In this document: in pieces, positions 15,142-22,211 of the stretch
Layout of the letters: each line of letters begins with the position of its first letter
How positions within the stretch are numbered: the first letter of the stretch is position 1
DNA from: JBFHQE01 sp041592335
GTDB lineage: Bacteria; Pseudomonadota; Gammaproteobacteria; Thiohalobacterales; Thiohalobacteraceae
NCBI GenBank assembly: GCA_041592335.1
Contig: JBFHQE010000030.1
Location: 1-26,421, forward strand
Length of the DNA stretch: 26,421 nucleotides
Direction of reading: 5' to 3'
The notes under the pieces: generated by a model
Databases searched by the model: none
What the model saw: the letters and a program-made list of their open reading frames with translations, nothing else
What the model was told of the DNA's origin: nothing
Translations under genes and position numbers: made by a program

Positions 15142-17619
15142 ATGAACGACGAATCCCAGGCAGCGGCGACAGCGGAAGTGCCATCCATCGATGGCCGCTT
15201 TCGGATAACTGTGGAAGAAAATGGCACTGCCGCCTTCATCGATAAACTGACCCCGCATACCGGCAATGGCAGTCCGGTGACAGCCAGTGACGTCATGGCC
15301 CGGCTAAAAAAACAGAAAGTCGTCCACGGTATTCGGTCGGACGTCGTGGACAGACTGCTAACCCAGCTGGCTGACGGAATTATTCCCGAAGACAAGGTTG
15401 CCATTGCCGAATGGAATCCACCGGAGGAAGGAACCGATGCCAGTATCCACTGGCTGATCGATACCGGCGCCCATAATCTGCAGGCACGTTACGTTGTTCC
15501 CGGTCAGATCATCGCGATCAAGACACCCGCTGTTCCTGGTGCTGCCGGCAAAACCATTTTCGGCCGCGCCAAGCAACCCGCCCAGCGCCCTGCCGATATC
15601 CCGCTGAAGGCTGGCGACGGTATCCAGCTGAAAACCTCCAAGGCGGGTACCCAGGAGTTCACCGCCAAAGTGCTGGGGTTTGCCTGTTTGTATGGCGACT
15701 CACTCATGATCAAGTCCGCCATCACAATAGCCGAAGACGGCCTCGAAGCGCGTATGGCGATCTACCCAACATCGGGCGGTGAATCCGCCGTGCCGGTGAG
15801 CGCGGATCACATCCTCTCATCCATCAAGGCAACCGGCATTAAGCATGGCGTGAAAGAAGACCGTATCCGGGCACTGATCGCGCGCGCCGATTTTCAAAGC
15901 CTGAAAGAATTACCTTCACCAAAACCCGTGCCGCTGACGATCGCCCAGGGTCTCCCTGCGACGAACGGCAAAGATGGTGAACTGGACTGGCTGGTCGAAC
16001 CTGGCGATACGGAAAACCCAGCATTCGTATTACCGGGGCAATTGTTGCTCACCCGTACTGGTCCAACCCAGGAGACCGAGGGTAAGGACATTTTCGGTCG
16101 AGTTCTCAAGGCAAGCGCCGGTGAATCGCTGTCGTTCGAATTCGACCCCGACGCCATCGAGTTACGCCCGATGGAAGACAGAGAAGAATTCTACGCAAGG
16201 TGTCTTGGTCAGCTGGTATGTCATAACGGCCAGCTTACTATCAGCAGTGGCTTTTCAATTGCCAGCGATGGCCTGGAAGCCACGTTGGAATTATTCGCCG
16301 TCTCATCTGGCCGAAGCAGTGCCCCGCTCACGCTGGAACATATTCTGGCGTTTATCACGGCCAATGGTGTCCAGACGGGCATTGATGAAGACACGATTCA
16401 AAAACGTCTTTCCCAGCTCCAGCAATTGCCACCCGACGATAAACCCAGCATGCCTGTCGTGGTTGCGCGCGGTATTGCGCCGGTGCCCGGTGTCGACGCC
16501 AGTCTTGAACTCGATCATCGTCTGACCAAGGGCAAGATGCTGCCCGATGGCCGGATCGATTTTCATGAACACTCGTATCCCTGGAACGTGTCCACGGGCG
16601 AAGTCATTGGCGTCCACACCCATGCAGTACCCCAGCAAGATGGTCTCACGGTAACGGGCGAAGTCATTCCGGCGCTTGAACCTAAATCCATCGACCTGGA
16701 ACTGGAAGCCGTGATCGAAAAGGAAAATGGCGTGCTGGTCGCCGAACGCAGTGGATCGTTGCTGGTCAGCCGCACCCGTTTATGCGTAACCGACTGTGTC
16801 ATCATTAACAGCGATGTCAGCCAGGAAACGGGGCATGTACGCGCCAAGGCCGCGATAGTGATCAACGGGTTCGTCACTGCCGGTTTTATCGCGGATTCGG
16901 AACGCGGTGATGTGCTGGTGAAACACAACGTCGAGGATGGCGTTATCACGGCGTTCGGCAACGTCATCATTCACGGCGGTGTTCGCGGTGAAAACTGCAG
17001 GATCACGGCGGGCAACGAATTCAGCGCGGGTTTTGCCGAACAGGCCGACATCATGACTCAGTCCAGCCTGTCGATTGCCAAGCATGCGCTGGGCTGCGAA
17101 CTGATGTCGAATGACCGGATCATTGTCGGCGAAAAAAATGCCCGGAAAGGCGGCTTAATCGGCGGTTCCGCGCACGGTCGCAACGGCGTGGAAGCCAATA
17201 TTCTCGGCTCTGACTCTTACGTTAAAACAATAGTCTGTGCCGGCGTCATGCCGGAAACCCAGGGTCAGCTGGAAGGACTCATCAAGGACGCGGAAGATAA
17301 AGCCAATGCGCTGGTTCAGTATGACAATGCTATATTCCAACAAAGCCGGGATGCGGATGGCGCGGAAAATAACGAAGAGCTGATAAAAGCCCAGCAGATG
17401 CGCGATGCACTGCTGGATGAACTCGACATGATGTACGCGGAAATGGATATTGTCGAAGCATCGCTGGAAGAACCAGCCGAGCCGAAAATCATCGTTCACT
17501 ACAAGACCTATCCCGGCGTCAGCCTGCGGATCGGTAATGCCACGTTAAAAATCGCGCGCGAACAGGGACCAGGCGTGTTCGAACTGAAAGACGATAAGAT
17601 CCAGTTTACCCCTCAGTAA
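15142..17619 (+). CDS. FapA family (DUF342) protein with three N-terminal-type modules
   Basis: The 825-residue product belongs to the FapA/DUF342 family, polymer-like beta-helix proteins linked in some bacteria to polar flagellum or signalling functions; its role here is unknown. No signal peptide or membrane helix is seen, so it is probably cytoplasmic. Three related N-terminal modules are visible at about 60-225, 226-405 and 406-545. Each opens with a segment such as VVHGIRSDVVDRLL, IKHGVKEDRIRALI or VQTGIDEDTIQKRL. VVPGQII, VLPGQLL and VSTGEVI follow, and the first two share GKTIFGR/GKDIFGR. A glycine-rich beta-helix region (about 546-705, including AFGNVIIHGGVRGENCRITAG) comes next, then a probable coiled coil (706-775) and a beta-rich tail. 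Related proteins usually have fewer modules. It overlaps convergent rnhB by 14 bp. The start lacks a well-placed Shine-Dalgarno. No flagellar genes are nearby. Confidence 0.85.
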   Translation: MNDESQAAATAEVPSIDGRFRITVEENGTAAFIDKLTPHTGNGSPVTASDVMARLKKQKVVHGIRSDVVDRLLTQLADGIIPEDKVAIAEWNPPEEGTDASIHWLIDTGAHNLQARYVVPGQIIAIKTPAVPGAAGKTIFGRAKQPAQRPADIPLKAGDGIQLKTSKAGTQEFTAKVLGFACLYGDSLMIKSAITIAEDGLEARMAIYPTSGGESAVPVSADHILSSIKATGIKHGVKEDRIRALIARADFQSLKELPSPKPVPLTIAQGLPATNGKDGELDWLVEPGDTENPAFVLPGQLLLTRTGPTQETEGKDIFGRVLKASAGESLSFEFDPDAIELRPMEDREEFYARCLGQLVCHNGQLTISSGFSIASDGLEATLELFAVSSGRSSAPLTLEHILAFITANGVQTGIDEDTIQKRLSQLQQLPPDDKPSMPVVVARGIAPVPGVDASLELDHRLTKGKMLPDGRIDFHEHSYPWNVSTGEVIGVHTHAVPQQDGLTVTGEVIPALEPKSIDLELEAVIEKENGVLVAERSGSLLVSRTRLCVTDCVIINSDVSQETGHVRAKAAIVINGFVTAGFIADSERGDVLVKHNVEDGVITAFGNVIIHGGVRGENCRITAGNEFSAGFAEQADIMTQSSLSIAKHALGCELMSNDRIIVGEKNARKGGLIGGSAHGRNGVEANILGSDSYVKTIVCAGVMPETQGQLEGLIKDAEDKANALVQYDNAIFQQSRDADGAENNEELIKAQQMRDALLDELDMMYAEMDIVEASLEEPAEPKIIVHYKTYPGVSLRIGNATLKIAREQGPGVFELKDDKIQFTPQ

Positions 17620-18217
17620 GCAGCCGTTTCACCGGCGCATAGGAGCGACGATGGATCTCTGTCACGCCCAGTTGCTCCAACGCCTGCATATGGACCTTGC
17701 TCGGATAACCTTTATGACTGGCCAGGCCATAGCCCGGATAACAGGCATCGAGCGCCACCATTTCCCGGTCCCGGGTCACTTTCGCCAGTATGGATGCCGC
17801 ACTGATCGCGGCAACCCGGCTGTCCCCTTTAACAATTGCTTCACTCGGACAGGGCAATGCCGGACACTTGTTGCCATCGATCAAAGCAAATACCGGCGAC
17901 GGTTGCAGTTGTTCCACGGCACGCCGCATGGCCAGCAGGCTTGCCTGCAGAATATTGATGGCATCAATCTCTTCCACCTCGGCGCGACCGATAGCAAACG
18001 CCAGCGACTTGTTCTGTATCTCATCAAACAGCTTTTCTCGGCGCTTTTCGGTCAGCTTCTTGGAGTCGTTCAAACCTTCTATCGGGTTATCCGGATCAAG
18101 GATTACAGCAGCCGCCACCACCGGTCCGGCAAGCGGCCCACGGCCAACCTCATCGACACCGGCTATCAATGGACTGTCGGGCAAAAAATCCAGGTTCAGT
18201 GTTTCATCGAGTTTCAT
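17606..18217 (-). CDS. rnhB: Ribonuclease HII
   Basis: The 203-residue product removes RNA from RNA-DNA hybrids, including single ribonucleotides misincorporated into DNA. The catalytic acidic set is visible: Asp22 and Glu23 in GVDEVGRGPLAGPV, Asp114 in LIDGNK, and Asp132 in VKGDSRVAAISAASILAKV. The GLNDSKKLTEKRRE and HKGYPSKVHMQALEQLG segments are also typical. Length is close to E. coli RNase HII (198). It follows lpxB with an ATGA overlap (18214-18217). Its stop codon and last few residues lie opposite the end of the FapA-like gene, a 14-bp convergent overlap. In many gammaproteobacteria the next gene on this strand is dnaE; here that link is broken. Confidence 0.97.
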   Translation of the reverse strand: MKLDETLNLDFLPDSPLIAGVDEVGRGPLAGPVVAAAVILDPDNPIEGLNDSKKLTEKRREKLFDEIQNKSLAFAIGRAEVEEIDAINILQASLLAMRRAVEQLQPSPVFALIDGNKCPALPCPSEAIVKGDSRVAAISAASILAKVTRDREMVALDACYPGYGLASHKGYPSKVHMQALEQLGVTEIHRRSYAPVKRLLTEG

Positions 18218-19392
18218 GAGGCAACCACTTCCAGCACCGCACGAGCAGCTTGCTCGCTGGCGTTTCGTTTCAGTTGTTGATGCATATCGGTAAATGACTG
18301 CTGTAATTCTTCCACCAGGCGCTGCTCAACCAGGTAATTCATCACCGCCGCGCCAAGCGCGGAAGGCGTCACGTCATCCTGAATAAATTCGGGCACCAGT
18401 GTTTTACCGGCCAGCAGGTTCGGCAGCGAATAATGCGACACGTTCACCAGTTGCTTCAGAATCAGGTAAGTCAGCCCATTGAGGCGATAACTGACGACCA
18501 TGGGCTTCTTCAGCAACATGGCTTCCAGCGCGGCCGTACCGGATGCCAGCAACACCACGTCCGCCGCCGCCATCGCAGTGCGGGAATCGCCGAGAATGGT
18601 ATTGATCTGACTGACATCGCCCTCTTTCGCCAGGATGTCCTTGAAAGCCAGCAGGGTCTTTTCATTCGCAAAGGGCGCGATGAATTTGAGATCGGGGCGA
18701 TGCGCCAGTAACCAGCGGACCGTATCAATAAAGGGTTGTGCCAGGCGGTTTACCTCGCCAGTACGGCTTCCCGGCAGCAGGGCAATCAGAGTGTCCTGCG
18801 TATTAAGTCCCAGCTGTTGACGTGCCTGTTGCTGATCCGTCGCGAGTGGAATCTCGTCGGCCAGCGGATGCCCGACACAGGTAACCGGCACCTGATGCTG
18901 TTCATAAAACTGTGCCTCAAATGGGAACAGGGTCAGAATACGGTTCACGGCACGCTTGATCTTGAACACACGCCGCTTGCGCCAGGCCCACACCGAGGGA
19001 CTGACATAATGAAGGGTCTTGATCCCGGCGCCATGCAGTTTCTCTTCCAGCGTCAGGGTGAAGTCCGGCGCATCGATCCCGATAAACACATCCGGTGGTT
19101 TTGCCAGCCAGCGATTGATCAGGGCCTTGCGGATACCCAGCAGTTCACGCAGGTGCTTCAGTACTTCCACCAGGCCCATGACCGACAGTTTTTCCATGGG
19201 GTACAGGCTGCGACAACCTTCCGCCTGCATCAGCGGACCGCCAATACCTTCCACTTCCAGTTCGCTGACCTGGTTACGCAGGGCCTTTAACAAACCCGCG
19301 CCCAGGATATCGCCCGAGGCCTCGCCCGCGACGATGGCAACGCGCAGCTTCTCCCGTGAAGGAGAACGACTATCCGGATGCTGCTCTTCCAT
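18214..19392 (-). CDS. lpxB: Lipid-A-disaccharide synthase
   Basis: The 392-residue product joins UDP-2,3-diacylglucosamine and lipid X to form the lipid A disaccharide at the inner face of the cytoplasmic membrane. The Rossmann-type N-terminus has VAIVAGEASGDILGAGLL, followed by EVEGIGGPLMQAEG. The segment HYVSPSVWAWRKRRVFKIKR and the LLPGSRTGEVNRLA motif are characteristic of LpxB. Later LASGTAALEAMLLKKPMVVSYR matches the nucleotide-sugar-binding part. The first 15 residues are variable and the start is not backed by a clear ribosome-binding site, so a shorter N-terminus is possible. It begins 7 bp after lpxA and overlaps rnhB by 4 nt. Confidence 0.96.
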   Translation of the reverse strand: MEEQHPDSRSPSREKLRVAIVAGEASGDILGAGLLKALRNQVSELEVEGIGGPLMQAEGCRSLYPMEKLSVMGLVEVLKHLRELLGIRKALINRWLAKPPDVFIGIDAPDFTLTLEEKLHGAGIKTLHYVSPSVWAWRKRRVFKIKRAVNRILTLFPFEAQFYEQHQVPVTCVGHPLADEIPLATDQQQARQQLGLNTQDTLIALLPGSRTGEVNRLAQPFIDTVRWLLAHRPDLKFIAPFANEKTLLAFKDILAKEGDVSQINTILGDSRTAMAAADVVLLASGTAALEAMLLKKPMVVSYRLNGLTYLILKQLVNVSHYSLPNLLAGKTLVPEFIQDDVTPSALGAAVMNYLVEQRLVEELQQSFTDMHQQLKRNASEQAARAVLEVVAS

Positions 19393-19399
19393 GGGGAGA

Positions 19400-20170
19400 T
19401 TAACGAATAATGCCGCGTGTCTGCTGTTCGAGAAACGCCACCAGTTGTGTCACTTCATCAACGGATGCAGCCGAATCCCGTAATTGCACGAGGGCTTCAT
19501 CGAGTGTGAGACTGGAGCGATACAGCGTTTTGTAGGCACGTTTCAGTGCCTGCAGGGATTCCTCGGAAAATCCGCGCCGCTTGAGCCCTTCCGAATTAAG
19601 GCCATGAGGTTTGGCCGGGCTGCCGGACGCCATGACAAAGGGCGGCACATCCTTGCCAATCGTGGTGCCGAACGCGGTAAAGGCATGCGCACCGATGGCG
19701 CAGAACTGATGCACCAGGGTAAAACCGCCCAATATGGCATAATCGCCGATGCTGACATGTCCGGCCAGGGAGGCATTATTGGCCAGGATAGTGTGATCTC
19801 CCACCAGGCAATCATGAGCCACATGAACATAAGCCATGATCCAGTTGTCATCGCCGATGCTGGTGACGCCACGATCCTGAACCGTTCCCCGGTTCAGGGT
19901 GACAAATTCACGGATGGTATTACCGTTACCGATTTCCAGCCGTGTTGCTTCGCCCGCGTATTTCTTGTCCTGCGGATCTTCGCCGATCGACGCCATCTGG
20001 TAGATGCGGTTGTCCTTGCCAATCGACGTCGGACCGTTGATAACGGTGTGGGCACCGATCCGGCAACCGCTATCAATCTGCACGTTCGGTCCGATGACAG
20101 CGTAAGGTCCAATCTCGATGTCATCCGCCAGTTCCGCCGCGGGATCGATAATGGCCGTTTTATGAATCAA
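19400..20170 (-). CDS. lpxA: UDP-N-acetylglucosamine acyltransferase
   Basis: The 256-residue product starts lipid A synthesis by moving a 3-hydroxyacyl group from acyl carrier protein to UDP-GlcNAc. The left-handed beta-helix hexapeptide repeats run from IEIGPYAVIGPNVQI to about residue 190, then a helical C-terminal domain follows. The catalytic histidine is in VHVAHDCLVGDH (His119 by this start). I chose the TTG at 20168-20170, which gives a family-like MIHKTAIID start, has GGGA upstream, and overlaps the fabZ stop as TTGA. The longer ATG at 20194 would add eight residues (MYRAGNRR) overlapping fabZ. The order lpxD-fabZ-lpxA-lpxB is conserved, and all work on acyl-ACP or lipid A precursors. 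Confidence 0.95.
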   Translation of the reverse strand: MIHKTAIIDPAAELADDIEIGPYAVIGPNVQIDSGCRIGAHTVINGPTSIGKDNRIYQMASIGEDPQDKKYAGEATRLEIGNGNTIREFVTLNRGTVQDRGVTSIGDDNWIMAYVHVAHDCLVGDHTILANNASLAGHVSIGDYAILGGFTLVHQFCAIGAHAFTAFGTTIGKDVPPFVMASGSPAKPHGLNSEGLKRRGFSEESLQALKRAYKTLYRSSLTLDEALVQLRDSAASVDEVTQLVAFLEQQTRGIIR

Positions 20171-20622
20171 GCGTCGATTTCCCGCTCGGTACACATGATT
20201 TCGGCACTGGCCACGGTTTTCTCGCCAACCTTGGCTACAGCGTCGAATACCCAGATTCCGCGTTTCTGATTCTTGACCTGAACGCTGAGAATCAACTGGT
20301 CACCTGGTTCCACAGGCTGCTTGAAGCGCGCCTTGTCCACACCAACCAGGTAATAGAGGGATGTTCTTTCGGCATGCCGTTCCATGGTCTGGAAAGCCAG
20401 CAGGCCGGTCGCCTGTGCCAGCGCCTCAATAATCAACACCCCCGGCATGATCGGTTTTTCCGGGAAATGGCCGGTAAAAAAGGGTTCGTTATAAGTGACA
20501 TTTTTATATCCGACCAACGATTCGCCAGGCGTGATCTCAGTCACCCGGTCGATCAACAGGAAGGGATAACGATGCGGCAGATGCTGCATGATCTTGGCGA
20601 TATCGAGTACGGTGTCGGTCAT
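20167..20622 (-). CDS. fabZ: 3-hydroxyacyl-[acyl-carrier-protein] dehydratase FabZ
   Basis: The 151-residue hot-dog-fold product dehydrates 3-hydroxyacyl-ACP to trans-2-enoyl-ACP in fatty-acid elongation. The catalytic pair His52 and Glu66 is seen in GHFPEKPIMPGVLIIEALAQ, and HLPHRYPFLLIDRV is the conserved N-terminal motif. Length matches E. coli FabZ (151). FabZ competes with LpxA and LpxD for 3-hydroxyacyl-ACP, and its position between lpxD and lpxA is conserved. It starts 9 bp after lpxD, and its TGA overlaps the likely TTG start of lpxA. Confidence 0.97.
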   Translation of the reverse strand: MTDTVLDIAKIMQHLPHRYPFLLIDRVTEITPGESLVGYKNVTYNEPFFTGHFPEKPIMPGVLIIEALAQATGLLAFQTMERHAERTSLYYLVGVDKARFKQPVEPGDQLILSVQVKNQKRGIWVFDAVAKVGEKTVASAEIMCTEREIDA

Positions 20623-20631
20623 GTTTTGTTC

Positions 20632-21657
20632 TCAGGATTCAGTCTTGTTTAATTGCTTTTCCAGTGCTGCAACACGCCGCGCTAGCTTGTCCAGCTGGCG
20701 CAGGCGCACGGCCGTTTTGTTCCATTGCTCGTTCGGAATGGCTGCCATGCCCGAAGAGTAAACGCCCGGCCTGTCGATGGATTTGGTCACCAGCGACATC
20801 GCCGTGATCGTGACATGATCCGTGATCGACAGATGCCCGGTGATGCCCACCGCACCGCCAATCATACAATGTTTGCCGATCTTTGCACTGCCGGCAATCG
20901 CCGTGCAGCCGGCAATCGCCGTGTGTGCGCCGATATGGACGTTGTGAGCCACCTGAATCTGGTTATCGAGTTTGACGCCCTCCTCGATCACCGTATCATC
21001 CACCGCGCCACGGTCGATGGTGGTATTGGCGCCGATTTCAACGTCATCACCGATCACGACTCGGCCAACCTGGGGCAGTTTTACCCAGCGTCCCTTGTCG
21101 TTGGCGATACCGAAACCGTCACTGCCCAGCACGGCGCCAGCATGCACCAGCACCCGCTCGCCGATTTGGGTTTCCGGATAGACACTGACATTCGCCACCA
21201 GGCGGGTATCCGCGCCAATCGAACTTCCCCGCATGATCACACTACCGGGACCAACGACTACCCCTGGGCCAATGATGACATCGGACTCGATAATGACGTG
21301 CGCGGCAATAGCCGCGGATGCATCGACGGTCGCTTCAGCGGAGACACTGGCACTAGCATCAATACCCGCCTGGCACGGTGCCGTTGCATATAACAGCTGT
21401 GCCGCCTTGGCGTAGACAACATAGGGATCGTCGGCCAGCAAACAGGCCACGGGACATTCATCGGCTAAATCCGGCGCGAGGATAACTGCACCCGCGTTTG
21501 TATCCGCCAGATAACGGCGGTAACGCGGGTTGGCGAGAAAACTCAGTGCATCGGGCTGACCGGACTGCAGGGTACAGACTCGCGACAGTTGCGTATCCGG
21601 GTTGCCCCTGAATTCACATTGTAGTCTGTCAGCGAGATCCTCTAGCCGATAACCCAT
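20632..21657 (-). CDS. lpxD: UDP-3-O-(3-hydroxyacyl)glucosamine N-acyltransferase
   Basis: The 341-residue product adds the N-linked hydroxyacyl chain in the third step of lipid A synthesis. An N-terminal uridine-binding domain (about 1-100) is followed by a hexapeptide-repeat left-handed beta-helix with repeats such as VIIGPGVVVGPGSVIMRGS. The catalytic histidine is His238 in QVAHNVHIGAHTAIAG. A C-terminal helix (RLRQLDKLARRVAALEKQL) is the expected ACP-binding end. Length equals that of E. coli LpxD. It starts 13 bp after skp in the same operon. Confidence 0.97.
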   Translation of the reverse strand: MGYRLEDLADRLQCEFRGNPDTQLSRVCTLQSGQPDALSFLANPRYRRYLADTNAGAVILAPDLADECPVACLLADDPYVVYAKAAQLLYATAPCQAGIDASASVSAEATVDASAAIAAHVIIESDVIIGPGVVVGPGSVIMRGSSIGADTRLVANVSVYPETQIGERVLVHAGAVLGSDGFGIANDKGRWVKLPQVGRVVIGDDVEIGANTTIDRGAVDDTVIEEGVKLDNQIQVAHNVHIGAHTAIAGCTAIAGSAKIGKHCMIGGAVGITGHLSITDHVTITAMSLVTKSIDRPGVYSSGMAAIPNEQWNKTAVRLRQLDKLARRVAALEKQLNKTES

Positions 21658-21670
21658 GGAAGGCGTAAAC

Positions 21671-22186
21671 CTATTGCGCCTGGAAGCTGGCCTTCAGGCG
21701 ATCGAGCACATCATCGGTAATGTTTACCCGATCATTCGCATAGACGATGCCTTCCGTCAGGAGCAGATCATAGTTATTTTCCTGCGCGACTTTCTGACTG
21801 GTTTCAATCACCAGCCGCTGCATCTTGGCAAACTCTTCATTGCGGCGAATATTATAATCTTCGCGGAACTCGTCATTTGCACGCTTGAAATCGCGCTTCA
21901 TGGTAACCAGGTCGCGCTCAAGCTTGCCGCGTTCAGTGTCACTCATGATGGCGCCATCGGTCGCCAGCTTTTCTTCCTTGCTCTTGATATCGCGTTGCAA
22001 GGCCAGCAATTCTTTTTCGCGCGGCGCAAATTCCTTCTCGATGCGGCTCGCCGCATCCTTAACCTGGGGAGCGTTCTCAATCAGGTTACCCAGATCAACC
22101 ACGCCGATCTTGATTTCGGCCGCGGAAAGTCCCGGGATAAGAAGCGCAACACTTAACAGAGCTGCTGAGAAAAATCGTAATTTCAT
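21671..22186 (-). CDS. skp: OmpH/Skp family outer membrane protein chaperone
   Basis: The 171-residue product is a periplasmic chaperone that holds unfolded outer-membrane proteins on their way to BamA. A signal peptide (MKLRFFSAALLSVALLIPGL, cleavage after SAA) precedes KIGVVDLGNLIENAPQVKDA. The middle forms long charged coiled-coil arms (about residues 45-130), and a beta strand ends the protein. The frame is open 28 codons further upstream, but the ATG at 22184-22186 gives a proper signal peptide and has AAGAGG eight bases before it. It lies 25 bp downstream of bamA, the usual partner. Confidence 0.93.
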   Translation of the reverse strand: MKLRFFSAALLSVALLIPGLSAAEIKIGVVDLGNLIENAPQVKDAASRIEKEFAPREKELLALQRDIKSKEEKLATDGAIMSDTERGKLERDLVTMKRDFKRANDEFREDYNIRRNEEFAKMQRLVIETSQKVAQENNYDLLLTEGIVYANDRVNITDDVLDRLKASFQAQ

Positions 22187-22211
22187 TACCACTACCTCTT
22201 TAGACGGTAAA

